Part shown: in pieces, positions 28,910 to 37,722 of the stretch
Layout of the letters: the number at the start of each line of letters is the position of its first letter
Numbering within the stretch: position 1 is the stretch's first letter
From: UKL13-2 sp038206765
GTDB lineage: Bacteria; Pseudomonadota; Gammaproteobacteria; Burkholderiales; Usitatibacteraceae
Length of the DNA: 64,000 bases
Reading direction: 5' to 3'
Assembly: GCA_038206765.1 (NCBI GenBank)
Contig: JBBRAM010000001.1
Coordinates: forward strand, 186,001 to 250,000
Translations under genes and position numbers: made by a program
The notes under the pieces: model-generated
What the model was told of the DNA's origin: nothing
The model's input: the letters and a program-made list of their open reading frames with translations, nothing else
Databases searched by the model: none

Positions 28910-29790
28910 CCACCAATCTTGTTATCCAAGCTAGCGATATTGAAACGCAGGATTTAAAAAATCTACACGGCATCGCGCAAGCCAAGGGCGTTGGTGGGCG
29001 TAGCATTGAAAAAATTGACGGCGACGGCTATTTTCGACATCAGGCTTTTCGCATTTTGAACGTCGATGCGGCGACCATCGAGGATGTGCAACGCTACTGT
29101 GAGGCACACAGGCTGGACTTCGGGTTCGTTGCCGATCAGGCTAAGCTGTCGAGCCTTGGGCTCATTGCGATGGATATGGACTCCACACTTATTACCATCG
29201 AATGCATTGACGAAATCGCCGATTTCACGAGCAAAAAGGCCGAGGTTGCTGCTGTCACTGAAGCCGCCATGCGCGGCGAGATCGATTGGCCAACTAGCTT
29301 GCTGCAACGCGTGGCCATGCTCAGAGGCTTGCCCGAGAACGTGCTGGATCAGGTTTATCAGCAACGCCTGCATCTATCCGAAGGCGCAGAGCAACTCATC
29401 GCGGCGGCAAAACGTAGCCATATCAAATTACTCTTGGTATCCGGCGGCTTCACGTTTTTTACCGAAAAACTTAAAGCACGTTTGGGGCTGGACTATGCTT
29501 TCTCAAACACGCTAGAAATCGAAAACGGCGTGCTCACTGGCCGTGTGTTGGGCGATCTGTGCGATGCCCATGCAAAGGCGACACATGTCCGAAACACCGC
29601 GTCAATACTGGGGCTAGAGCCATCACAGATAATCGCTATGGGCGATGGCGCGAATGATTTATTGATGATGCGCGAGGCTGGCATTTCTATCGCTTTCCAT
29701 GCCAAACCGGTGGTTCGCGCACAAGCGACCTATTCGTTAAGCCATGTTGGATTGGACGGGGTTTTGGGGCTGTTCTCGGCGGGCAACTGA
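28906..29790 (+). CDS. serB: Phosphoserine phosphatase
   Basis: A 294-residue HAD phosphatase catalysing the last step of serine synthesis. Motif I DMDST has the nucleophile Asp90 and acid/base Asp92, motif II is LLVSGGFTFF, and motif III/IV is AMGDGANDLLMM. An N-terminal regulatory extension of ~80 residues is present, as in many proteobacterial SerB. It overlaps mfd by 4 bp. Confidence 0.96.
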   Translation: MTTNLVIQASDIETQDLKNLHGIAQAKGVGGRSIEKIDGDGYFRHQAFRILNVDAATIEDVQRYCEAHRLDFGFVADQAKLSSLGLIAMDMDSTLITIECIDEIADFTSKKAEVAAVTEAAMRGEIDWPTSLLQRVAMLRGLPENVLDQVYQQRLHLSEGAEQLIAAAKRSHIKLLLVSGGFTFFTEKLKARLGLDYAFSNTLEIENGVLTGRVLGDLCDAHAKATHVRNTASILGLEPSQIIAMGDGANDLLMMREAGISIAFHAKPVVRAQATYSLSHVGLDGVLGLFSAGN

Positions 29791-29800
29791 CCCAGCCATA

Positions 29801-29841
29801 GCAGCCGTAGTAGCCATAGTAGCCATAGTAGCCGTAGCGAC
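29801..29841. repeat. Tandem 9-bp repeat (CCATAGTAG-like)
   Basis: About five imperfect copies of a 9-bp unit alternating CCATAG and CCGTAG with TAG spacers, starting 11 bp after the serB stop. Simple tandem repeat, possibly length-variable. Confidence 0.7.
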
Positions 29842-30128
29842 TCCCCGTGCAGAGGGCAAGGGAAAGCGGGGGCGTTTTGTTGGAGAGGTCGAGCGGCATG
29901 CTGTCCGCCTAAACAACGGTCAGCATATTCATTTGCTGACGCTATTTGCACTATGCACGATTCACGATGAGCGATGAGCGATGAACAATACACAATGTAC
30001 GATCTACGATGCACGGTGGCGTTGCTCGCGCCGAGATGCCGGCGTTGGCGGGCCACATCCCACGCTCAGGACCTAGGCAACTTGCTCCGCAAGCTGGGGA
30101 CTGGCAAGGCGGCCCAGTGTGGGCAGGC

Positions 30129-30160
30129 ATGCGGACATGCGGACATGCAGACATGCAGAC
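30129..30160. repeat. Tandem 8-bp repeat (GCGGACAT / GCAGACAT)
   Basis: Four near-identical 8-bp units in tandem, about 95-125 bp upstream of the MFS gene start. Simple sequence repeat of unknown function. Confidence 0.65.
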
Positions 30161-30253
30161 TTGGAATAAGCCCATATTTTGATCGACAGCCGATCAAGCT
30201 TTTGCTGCATCTATAGTAGACTTCAATTTCTTCTTTTAGCGTGGAATCCACTG

Positions 30254-31573
30254 TTGAAACTCATCGATATCAAACGTGAAGAATGGCCTGCTTTCGCGTG
30301 GTCATTTTTTTATTTTTTCTTTCTTCTTTGCGCGTATTACGTGCTGCGACCCGTCCGCGATGAAATGGGCATTCAGGGCGGGATCAAAAATTTGCCGTGG
30401 CTCTTCACCGGAACGTTTGTCGGCATGCTGGTTGTCACGCCGCTGTTCGGCTGGGTCTCGTCGCGATGGCCGCGCCGGACGTTTTTGCCATTGGTATATT
30501 TATTTTTTATCGCCAACCTGCTCGTTTTTTATGCGGCGATGCTATCTGATGCATTCGATAAAACCGCCATCGCCGCCGCATTTTTTATTTGGCTATCCGT
30601 GTTCAATTATTTTGTCGTGAGCATATTTTGGAGCTTCATGACCGATATTTTTGATAGCGATTCGGCCAAGCGGCTATTCGGCGCGATTGCCGCGGGCGGC
30701 AGCATTGGCGCGATGACGGGGCCAGCCATCACAGCGCTGCTGGTGAAAACAGTTGGCGTACCCAATTTGCTGCTGATCTCAGCAACCCTTATGGGTGCTG
30801 CGATTTTGTGCATGATCGGTTTAGGCCGCTGGGCAGCCGCGCAGACTGCCATCCGTCCGGGCCATGAGCATGATGAGGACGCATTGGGTGGCGGCGTTCT
30901 GGATGGCCTCAAGCTTGCCTTTGCCTCACCTTACTTACTGGCCATTTGTGGCTATGTGGCGCTATTGCAGCTACTGGGCAATTATTTTTATTTGGAGCAA
31001 CTTCGCGTGATTGCTGAGAATGTGCCGAATTCAGCCGAGCGCACGCAACTTTTTGCGCAGCTGGATTTGGCTGTGAATACGATCACCTTGTTAAGCCAAG
31101 TATTAATTACCAGCGCCTTGGTGCGCCGCGCAGGCTTAGTCTTATGTTTGATTTTCTTGCCCATACTTGGTGTCTTAACGCTCGGCTTTACGGGGCTTAT
31201 GCCGACCTTGGCGGTAATTTGTGTTTCTACCGTGATCCGCCGCGCTAGCGAATTTGCTGTCGGCAAACCGACGCGCGAAATTTTGTTTACAGTCGTCTCA
31301 CGCGAAGAGCGCTACAAAGCCAAAAACGTGGTCGATACGGTGATCTCGCGCGGAAGCGATGTGGTCTCAACTTGGGGCCATGCCGGGCTACGCGGCCTTG
31401 GTATTACCACAGCGCAAATGGCATTTTCTGCCATTCCGCTTTGCTTAGTTGCAATTGGTGCCGGCATCTATTTGGGTCGCGCCCAACAACAGAGACAGCA
31501 GCAACGAAGAGTGCTGGAATTGCAAACAGTTGAATTGAAAAGTACGAAACCTGTTTTGACCACTGCAACATAA
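30254..31573 (+). CDS. MFS/NTT-like 12-helix transporter
   Basis: A membrane protein of about 440 residues with 12 predicted helices. It begins with the DIKREEWPAF...YYVLRPVRDEMGIQGG pattern seen in a proteobacterial group annotated as MFS or ADP/ATP-translocase-like (NTT) transporters. The TTG at 30254 is chosen because relatives begin at this point; the frame is open back to 30179. A hydrophilic Gln/Arg-rich tail follows the last helix. The adjacent adenosine deaminase gene suggests, weakly, nucleoside or nucleotide handling. Confidence 0.8.
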   Translation: MKLIDIKREEWPAFAWSFFYFFFLLCAYYVLRPVRDEMGIQGGIKNLPWLFTGTFVGMLVVTPLFGWVSSRWPRRTFLPLVYLFFIANLLVFYAAMLSDAFDKTAIAAAFFIWLSVFNYFVVSIFWSFMTDIFDSDSAKRLFGAIAAGGSIGAMTGPAITALLVKTVGVPNLLLISATLMGAAILCMIGLGRWAAAQTAIRPGHEHDEDALGGGVLDGLKLAFASPYLLAICGYVALLQLLGNYFYLEQLRVIAENVPNSAERTQLFAQLDLAVNTITLLSQVLITSALVRRAGLVLCLIFLPILGVLTLGFTGLMPTLAVICVSTVIRRASEFAVGKPTREILFTVVSREERYKAKNVVDTVISRGSDVVSTWGHAGLRGLGITTAQMAFSAIPLCLVAIGAGIYLGRAQQQRQQQRRVLELQTVELKSTKPVLTTAT

Positions 31574-31647
31574 TTTCCGTCGGGACAACCACCAAAGCAC
31601 CGACAAGTTTTCCACTAAGCCAACCGATAAACCATCAAAGAAGAGAT

Positions 31648-32697
31648 ATGCCAATTTCAGCGTCGACCGCAACTTTGCACACAACTCAATGGCAACAACT
31701 CCCAAAGGTGCTGTTGCACGAACATTTGGACGGTGGCCTTCGTCCACAAACATTGCTTGAACTTTGCGAGCACAATCAGCTTGTCATTCCCGCTACTGAC
31801 GCTTCTGGATTAGCCGATTGGATGCTGGCCAATGCCAACTCCGGCAGCTTGGTCCGATATTTAGATGGCTTTGCGCTGACCGTGGCCGCCATGGCGTCAC
31901 TTGATGCCTGCGAGCGTGTTGCCTTTGAGGCCGCCGAGGATGCCAAGCTCGATGGCTGTGTACTGGCTGAATTTCGCATGGCACCCTTGTTGCTGGAAGA
32001 ATATAACCTCCCTGGCGAAGCCGTTGTCGAGGCGCTCGTTGCTGGTCTCAAACGCAGCGGCCTACCTTGCGGGCTGATTGTTTGCGGAATCAAGCTTGAT
32101 CCACCAGAAAAAATATTGCGTGCCGCCAAACTCGCCGCCCGCTTTCAAGGCCAAGGTGTGATCGGCTTCGATTTGGCCGGTCCCGAACGTGGTTTCCCGC
32201 CTGCGCTGTTCGCGGATGCCCTGACACTTGCTCGGAGTGCCGGGCTCGGCGTTACTTTCCATGCGGGTGAAGCCGATGATGGTTCGCGCGTGCTGGAGGC
32301 GGTGGCGCTGGGCGCAACGCGAATCGGCCACGGCATCAATATCATGTATGCACACAGTGCGGCGCAACAGAAGGAATGGCTGGACCAAGCACGCGCTTCA
32401 GCCATTCATTTTGAGGTCTGCCCGACCAGCAATGTGCACACGGGCGCGGTCACATCACTCGCAGCGCATCCGCTGCGTGACATGATCGAAGAAGGGCTCT
32501 CGGTCTCGTGTTCAACCGATAACCGGCTCATGTCGGGCGTGACGATGAGCGCTGAATTGCAAGCGGTGCACGAACAAAACGGCGTGTCGAAGCCGCAAAT
32601 TAAGCGCATGATGCAACAAGCAGCAGCAGTGTCGTTCTTGCCAGAGGCCGCGCGGAATAAGGCGCTTGAGGCGATTGCCGCAGTTGATTTTGGGTAA
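31648..32697 (+). CDS. add: Adenosine deaminase
   Basis: A 349-residue TIM-barrel metal enzyme converting adenosine to inosine. The zinc ligands His24 and His26 are in LLHEHLDGG, a third in TFHAGEADDG, and the catalytic/metal Asp is in SCSTDNRLMSG; GHGINIMY and EVCPTSN are also conserved. An AAGAAGAG SD precedes the ATG. The HEHLDGGLRPQTLLEL start resembles a subgroup also common in actinobacteria. Confidence 0.92.
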   Translation: MPISASTATLHTTQWQQLPKVLLHEHLDGGLRPQTLLELCEHNQLVIPATDASGLADWMLANANSGSLVRYLDGFALTVAAMASLDACERVAFEAAEDAKLDGCVLAEFRMAPLLLEEYNLPGEAVVEALVAGLKRSGLPCGLIVCGIKLDPPEKILRAAKLAARFQGQGVIGFDLAGPERGFPPALFADALTLARSAGLGVTFHAGEADDGSRVLEAVALGATRIGHGINIMYAHSAAQQKEWLDQARASAIHFEVCPTSNVHTGAVTSLAAHPLRDMIEEGLSVSCSTDNRLMSGVTMSAELQAVHEQNGVSKPQIKRMMQQAAAVSFLPEAARNKALEAIAAVDFG

Positions 32698-32757
32698 ACA
32701 CCAGACATTTTTTGTGGCCGGTTTTTCAAACGATTTTTAAATCAATTGAAAGAAAAT

Positions 32758-33288
32758 ATGATGAACCTGTTCGAATCAATGATCGCAAAATTATTTTTTA
32801 GCGCTGCCTTGCAACCCACAAAAAAAATACGCGGCTCGTTTGCTTTACCGGCGCCCTCATTCTCCCGCTTGTTCACGCGCTTATTTTTTATCACTGTTGC
32901 GCTATCGATTGTGCACCCCGCCAATTCTGATGCGGCCATCCTCGGCAACATCAAAGTAACCTCGGCACTAGGCCAACCGTTTTCCGCCGAAATCGACATT
33001 AGCGCCCTAGAAGGTGATGAATTCGCACAAATCCAAACCCGTATCGCTGGCCCCGAAACCTATGAGGCCGCCAAGCTGGAATATCCCACCGTTGCTCGCT
33101 TGATTCGCGTCACTACCGAGCGCGATGGCAGCGGTGATGTAAAGAGCAGCAAAGCCAAATTAAAACTTACGAGCAACACCGCCATCAACGAGCCATCGAT
33201 CAATTTGCTGGTTGAATTCACGACGGGGAATGGAAGATTGGTTCAGAAGTACTCGGTGCTGCTGGATTTGCCAAAGCTTGGGCGATAG
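32758..33288 (+). CDS. Stand-alone FimV N-terminal-domain protein
   Basis: A protein of about 176 residues with an N-terminal signal sequence ending near HPANSDAA and then the FimV/HubP N-terminal domain (LGNIKVTSALGQPFSAEIDIS...), including the final LVQKYSVLLDLP strand. There is no LysM, membrane helix, repeats or C-terminal FimV motif, and the frame ends cleanly. The ATG at 32758 (or 32761) is preferred over an upstream TTG. It is either a free periplasmic domain or the truncated remnant of a fimV paralogue. A full-length FimV is at 45394-48354. Confidence 0.75.
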   Translation: MMNLFESMIAKLFFSAALQPTKKIRGSFALPAPSFSRLFTRLFFITVALSIVHPANSDAAILGNIKVTSALGQPFSAEIDISALEGDEFAQIQTRIAGPETYEAAKLEYPTVARLIRVTTERDGSGDVKSSKAKLKLTSNTAINEPSINLLVEFTTGNGRLVQKYSVLLDLPKLGR

Positions 33289-33457
33289 CAGCTGTGATGC
33301 AGATGGTCTAGCATTCATATCGTGCGCCACGAGGCGCCATTCGCACTTCAAACGCTAGCATCGGCGGGCATCTCGAAGCAAAATGCCGTGGAATTTGGCT
33401 TCCAGCCGCATTTTTATAATTTTTCGCCGATCACCCGCGCGAATTTTTTAACAGTAT

Positions 33458-33664
33458 TTACGAACCACCCCCAACCTTCGGCAATGGAAAATACGCATAA
33501 GGCGCTTTCGGCGCTTCCGATTGTTCGTTTAGCTTTTGCTGGACCAAATCCTGCTTTTTGTCCCACCAAGTTGCGCGGTTTTGCTTTTGCTCTTCGATCA
33601 GCGCCGGATTTTTGTCCAACAGATTGCGGATGAATTGGGTCACATCGGACTCGTAATCGGCCAT
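33458..33664 (-). CDS. DUF3460 family protein
   Basis: A 68-residue cytosolic protein starting MADYESDVTQFIRNLLDKNP, with the RATWWDKK segment and a C-terminal PYAYFP characteristic of DUF3460, a small betaproteobacterial family of unknown function. It is divergent from the glrK transcription unit, whose sigma-54 promoter begins about 140 bp away. Confidence 0.82.
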   Translation of the reverse strand: MADYESDVTQFIRNLLDKNPALIEEQKQNRATWWDKKQDLVQQKLNEQSEAPKAPYAYFPLPKVGGGS

Positions 33665-33696
33665 GTTTATTCTTTCTGCGCGTAAGCAATCATTGG

Positions 33697-33733
33697 ATTA
33701 TGGTTGGATTATGGTTGGATTATGGTTGGATTA
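33697..33733. repeat. 11-bp tandem repeat ATTATGGTTGG
   Basis: Three exact copies (33697-33729) plus partial copies on both sides. The array is centred about 95 bp upstream of the sigma-54 -24 element, and the 11-bp period is close to one DNA turn, so it could be an activator-binding array. It may also be a simple repeat. Confidence 0.75.
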
Positions 33734-33805
33734 AGCTAGGCACACCTAAAGCAATACCCTGATTTTACGGCCTTTGTGCAAAGCGCTCATAATAATAAAT
33801 AATAT

Positions 33806-33821
33806 TGGCACAACCTTTGCT
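33806..33821 (+). promoter_or_regulatory. Sigma-54 promoter upstream of glrK
   Basis: TGGCAC-N5-TTGCT, with the -24 GG at 33807-33808 and the -12 GC at 33819-33820, ten bases between. This matches the RpoN consensus TGGCAC-N5-TTGCW. The start point would be near 33832, leaving a leader of about 158 nt before the glrK ATG. No TGTC-N10-GACA box is seen upstream. Confidence 0.75.
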
Positions 33822-33912
33822 ACCTTGCTTTTGCTACTTTGCTAATTAGTCTCGTTGAAGGTGGTGAACGATGTAGCCGTCCGCCCAGAACTGTTTTGCC
33901 GCACGAACAATT

Positions 33913-33944
33913 GCACTGCTGCACTGCTGCACTGCTGCACTGCC
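33913..33944. repeat. 8-bp tandem repeat GCACTGCT in the glrK leader
   Basis: Four units (the last with one change) lie 46-77 bp upstream of the glrK ATG. The frame upstream is open through the repeats into glrK, so a start before the repeats would be frameshifted by slippage; however, no good SD supports such a start. Confidence 0.7.
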
Positions 33945-33989
33945 GCTCTGAATCACGCAAATCAACCCGATAAAATCAATAAGTCATCT

Positions 33990-35450
33990 ATGCAACTACG
34001 CTACCCGCGCTCGTTTTTGGCTTTACTCCTGATTGGATTTTTTATTGTCGCGCTCCCGTTGATCGCGGGCTTGGTGAGCAACGCGCTATCGATTGAGCGT
34101 TTATCAGTGCAAAGTCAGCAGGCGGTTTATAACGCCACACTTGCCACACAAAACGCGCGGCAGCTGGCCGCGTTGAGCTTAGCGATGGAGCGCTCGGCGC
34201 GTTTTTATGCCGTCGCAGGCGAGCGCGAAATGGTGGAAAGCTATAAAAAATCGCGTGTGACCTTCCAAACCTTGTTGGCGCAATTTTTGGCGTTACCACT
34301 CGCGCCCGATATGCGGGCAAGCGCAGAGGCCGCGCAGTCGACCGAGAACGCGGTCTTTAAATCACTCACAACTAAAGGTGCATCGCCACAGCTCGCGAAG
34401 CAATTGGAGCGTGATTTTACCGAGCTATCGACGCGCATGGAATCGCTCACGGGCTTATCGAGCCAGTTGGTTGAACAAGAGGTCGGCACACTCCGGGCGG
34501 CAGCGACCAAATCGAAAAATCAAGTGCTCTGGCAATTGCTGGCAATTATCCCTTCTGCATTGTTGATGATTGCCGGTTTCACCTATTTGTTAGCGCGTCC
34601 AGTGCGGGAATTGGGGGCGGCAATCCATCGCCTTGGCGAGGGCAAATTGGCAAGGCGGATTCGCGTTTCGGGGCCGCACGATATTGAACAGCTGGGAGAG
34701 CAATTGGATTGGCTTCGGCAGCGTTTGATCACGTTGGAGGATCAAAAGACGCGCTTTTTTCAACATGTCTCGCATGAACTCAAAACGCCACTAACTGCGC
34801 TGCGGGAGGGCTCTGAATTGCTAACTGATGGCGTGGTCGGCCCGCTGACGAGCGACCAGCGCGAAGTGGCCGAAATTCTGCGCCAAAATTCACTGACGCT
34901 GGAAAAATTAATTCAAGATTTGCTCACGTATTCACAAGCACAATCAGCGGACCGCCTCGCCCAAAAAACAGCGTTGGATATCCAACCTTTACAATTGAAA
35001 CATCTAATTGACGAGGTGGTCGCGACGCAAAAAATTGCGATGGTCGCCAAGGTCATCACGCTAAAACTAGATTGTGATAAAACAACTGTGCAGGGTGATG
35101 CGGCGAAGCTTCGGGTAGTGATTGATAATTTACTTTCGAACGCGATCAAATATTCGCCAGTTGGCGGCACGGTAGCAATTCGCCTTGGCAAGCATAACGA
35201 CAACGCCGTGATCGAAGTCATCGATAACGGCCCCGGCATCGCGGCGGAGGATCGTGAGAAAATTTTTGATCCTTTCTACCGCAGTAAAACCGCCGTTAGT
35301 AGCGGCACCAAAGGCACGGGGCTGGGCTTGGCGATCGTTCGCGACTATGTGGAAATGCATCGCGGCACGGTATCGGCGATTGCGGCGGCTGGCGCGCGTT
35401 TCCGGGTCATTTTGCCGAAACAAATTGCGCAAGCATCGGCAACGAATTAG
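33990..35450 (+). CDS. glrK: Sensor histidine kinase GlrK (QseE)
   Basis: A 486-residue inner-membrane kinase with helices at about 8-30 and 181-202, a periplasmic helical sensor between them, HAMP (about 203-250), HisKA with phospho-acceptor His262 in FFQHVSHELKTPLTALREG, and HATPase (DNLLSNAIKYS, DNGPGI, GTGLGL). The HisKA region and the following lipoprotein and sigma-54 regulator genes match the glrK-qseG-glrR (yfhK-yfhG-yfhA) order. The ATG at 33990 is preferred because the longer frame begins inside repeats. Confidence 0.87.
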   Translation: MQLRYPRSFLALLLIGFFIVALPLIAGLVSNALSIERLSVQSQQAVYNATLATQNARQLAALSLAMERSARFYAVAGEREMVESYKKSRVTFQTLLAQFLALPLAPDMRASAEAAQSTENAVFKSLTTKGASPQLAKQLERDFTELSTRMESLTGLSSQLVEQEVGTLRAAATKSKNQVLWQLLAIIPSALLMIAGFTYLLARPVRELGAAIHRLGEGKLARRIRVSGPHDIEQLGEQLDWLRQRLITLEDQKTRFFQHVSHELKTPLTALREGSELLTDGVVGPLTSDQREVAEILRQNSLTLEKLIQDLLTYSQAQSADRLAQKTALDIQPLQLKHLIDEVVATQKIAMVAKVITLKLDCDKTTVQGDAAKLRVVIDNLLSNAIKYSPVGGTVAIRLGKHNDNAVIEVIDNGPGIAAEDREKIFDPFYRSKTAVSSGTKGTGLGLAIVRDYVEMHRGTVSAIAAAGARFRVILPKQIAQASATN

Positions 35451-35533
35451 CGGGAAGAATGATAATTTAAGGCTATAAATATATTTCTTATTGATCGAAT
35501 TTCATGTGCAAACTACTCAACAAGGCGCTTGTG

Positions 35534-36172
35534 ATGAACAAAAAAATAATCGTTCTTCCAACTTTTATCGTAACGCTAATCATATTTTCAGGCTGTGCGA
35601 TCCCGCCGGCTGCGGTCACACCCCAAGTGGAAACCCGGGTCATTGTTGAGCCCGCGCCGAAGCTCGCGAGCGAGCTGTTGCTCAATTATTCACTAGAGGC
35701 GCGCGCCATGTCGGCCGCTGATTCGACGGTAGAAAAAGAGCGTGCCCGCGCTGAATTCGGCCGAAACAAAAGTGAATTTAACCGGATGAAATTGGCGATC
35801 CTGCTGGCACTTTCGCCAACCAGTTCGCCATCCTCAGCGCCCAATACGGCCATCGGAATTTCTGAAGATGTTGAATTGAGTAGTTTGTTGGAACCGATCA
35901 CCTATGGCGCGACGGCCACCGGCAATTCACCCGCGCCCGACCTCCGCGCTTTGGCAACGCTGATTCAGGCGCTGGTGCATGATCGAAAAAAACTGCGCGA
36001 CCAGCTTAAAGAAGCGCAATCCCGAACCCAAATAACCCGTCGCGACGAGGCCAGCTCGCAAACGGAGGCACGAATCTTGCGGGCAAAAGTGGAAGAGCTT
36101 GAGAAAAAGTTGGATGCGTTGAAATCGATTGAGCGCAGCGTCAGTACCAAGGGCGATGCGCGGATCAAATAA
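35534..36172 (+). CDS. qseG: QseG-like outer-membrane lipoprotein
   Basis: A protein of about 212 residues with a lipoprotein signal peptide (lipobox IFSGC, Cys21), a helical middle, and a long charged coiled coil at the C-terminus (about 145-205). It lies between glrK and glrR exactly where qseG (yfhG) lies in enterobacteria, and the RARAEFGRNKSEFNRMKLAILLAL segment resembles that family. QseG is reported to interact with and stimulate the GlrK sensor. The sequence match is moderate; the assignment leans on synteny. Confidence 0.75.
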   Translation: MNKKIIVLPTFIVTLIIFSGCAIPPAAVTPQVETRVIVEPAPKLASELLLNYSLEARAMSAADSTVEKERARAEFGRNKSEFNRMKLAILLALSPTSSPSSAPNTAIGISEDVELSSLLEPITYGATATGNSPAPDLRALATLIQALVHDRKKLRDQLKEAQSRTQITRRDEASSQTEARILRAKVEELEKKLDALKSIERSVSTKGDARIK

Positions 36173-36258
36173 CGGTGCTTTGATGGCCCTTTGCTTTTAT
36201 CGTCCGTTAGCGGTTTTTTTCTCCCGCTCTCAATTTAAACATTAAATGGAGCTGCGAC

Positions 36259-37722
36259 ATGAACCACCCATCAATTGTGGATACTTTCTCCTCTCAAGCG
36301 TCATACCCATTACAGCCGATGCGTCCAAACTATCCTGCACAGGTCACCCAAGCGATGCATGCCAAAAAAGGCAATTTATTGCTGGTCGACGATGATCCTG
36401 ACTTGCTTAAATTGCTGTCCATTCGGTTAAAAGCCAGCGGCTATGTGGTGTCAATGGCAAACAGCGGCAATCAGGCGCTTTCAATGGTCGCAGCGGAGCG
36501 GCCTGACCTGGTGGTGACCGACTTGCGCATGGCCGGCTTGGACGGCATGGCGCTGTTTCACGAAATTGATCGCCGCCACACCGGGCTACCGGTGATTATC
36601 TTGACGGCGCACGGCACGATTCCAGATGCCGTTGCTGCCACCCGCCAAGGCGTGTTTGGGTACATCACTAAGCCCTATGACGGCAATGAATTAATCGCGC
36701 AAATTGAACGAGCGCTAGCGCTACACGGAAAGGCATCGGTATCGCGTAAAGCAAGCCTAGAAGCAGACTCTTGGCGTGCTGAAATCATCAGCCAAAGCCC
36801 ATTGATGGAAGATTTGCTATTGCGTGCAGAGCGGGTCGCGCTGGGCGACGCCAGCGTGTTGATTCAGGGCGAAAGCGGAACCGGTAAAGAGCTGCTCGCC
36901 CGCGCCCTGCACCGTGCTAGCCGCCGTGCAGGAAAGCCATTCGTAGCCATTAACTGCGGGGCGATCCCAGAAGCGTTGCTGGAAAGCGAACTCTTTGGTC
37001 ATAAAAAGGGTGCCTTCACCGGCGCCACGGCGGACCACAACGGCCTCTTTATGGAAGCCCATACCGGAACCTTATTTCTTGACGAAATCGGCGATATGCC
37101 ATTGCCACTGCAAGTGAAGCTGCTGCGCGTGTTGGAAGCCCGCGAAGTGCGCGCCGTCGGCTCCACCAAGACAGTACCAGTCGATGTGCGGATCATTTCG
37201 GCCAGCCATCACGATCTGCTGCAAGCCAAGGCGGACGGCGGCTTTCGGGAGGATCTGTACTATCGATTAAACGTCGTCACGCTCAATATGCCGGCGCTGC
37301 GGGATCGGCGGGAGGATATTCCGCTGCTGCTCAATCATTTCCTGAAGAAACTCGCTGTGCGCTATGAGAAAAACGTCAATACTTTTTCACCCGACGCGCT
37401 GGAAATCATGGTGGCCGCCCCTTGGCCAGGCAATGTGCGTCAGCTCTACAACGTGGCCGAGCAAGCGGTAGCGCTATCCAGCAGTGAAATTGTTGCGCCC
37501 AAAATTGTCGAGCAGGCGATGCAAGTTGGCATGTATAACGTCGATTCGTTTGAAGAATCACGCCGTCGTTTTGAATACGATTATTTATCGCGATTGCTCA
37601 AACTCACCGAGGGCAGCGTCTCGCAAGCCGCAAAAATTGCCAAGCGCAATCGCACCGAGTTTTATAAATTGTTGCAACGTCATGGGCTCGAGCCAGCGCA
37701 TTTTAAATCGACGGTCGATTAG
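36259..37722 (+). CDS. glrR: Sigma-54-dependent response regulator GlrR (QseF)
   Basis: A 487-residue NtrC-class activator: a receiver (about 38-155) with the acidic cluster VDDD and phospho-acceptor Asp88 in VVTDLRM; an AAA+ domain with Walker A GESGTGKE (204-211), the sigma-54 contact loop GAFTGA (251-256) and FLDEIGDMP; and a C-terminal Fis-type HTH (about 440-485). In enterobacteria GlrR activates glmY from a sigma-54 promoter through TGTC-N10-GACA sites; just such sites and such a promoter follow this gene. Confidence 0.9.
   Translation: MNHPSIVDTFSSQASYPLQPMRPNYPAQVTQAMHAKKGNLLLVDDDPDLLKLLSIRLKASGYVVSMANSGNQALSMVAAERPDLVVTDLRMAGLDGMALFHEIDRRHTGLPVIILTAHGTIPDAVAATRQGVFGYITKPYDGNELIAQIERALALHGKASVSRKASLEADSWRAEIISQSPLMEDLLLRAERVALGDASVLIQGESGTGKELLARALHRASRRAGKPFVAINCGAIPEALLESELFGHKKGAFTGATADHNGLFMEAHTGTLFLDEIGDMPLPLQVKLLRVLEAREVRAVGSTKTVPVDVRIISASHHDLLQAKADGGFREDLYYRLNVVTLNMPALRDRREDIPLLLNHFLKKLAVRYEKNVNTFSPDALEIMVAAPWPGNVRQLYNVAEQAVALSSSEIVAPKIVEQAMQVGMYNVDSFEESRRRFEYDYLSRLLKLTEGSVSQAAKIAKRNRTEFYKLLQRHGLEPAHFKSTVD

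Larger units (their letters stand above)
29791..30253. other. Low-complexity intergenic region with several tandem repeats
   Basis: About 460 bp after serB without a convincing gene. It contains a 9-bp TAG-CC type array (about 29801-29841), a degenerate ACGATGAGCGATGA-type array (about 29955-30015), and an 8-bp GACATGCG/GACATGCA array (about 30129-30160). These look like slippage-generated sequence rather than coding DNA. Confidence 0.6.
33665..33989. other. Regulatory region between DUF3460 gene and glrK
   Basis: A 325-bp gene-free region containing an 11-bp tandem repeat (33697-33733), a sigma-54 promoter (33806-33821) and an 8-bp tandem repeat (33913-33944) inside the predicted glrK leader. 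Confidence 0.7.

Noticed and set aside
29801..30160. Possible CRISPR array
   Set aside because: Units are only 8-9 bp and contiguous, with no unique spacers and no cas genes.
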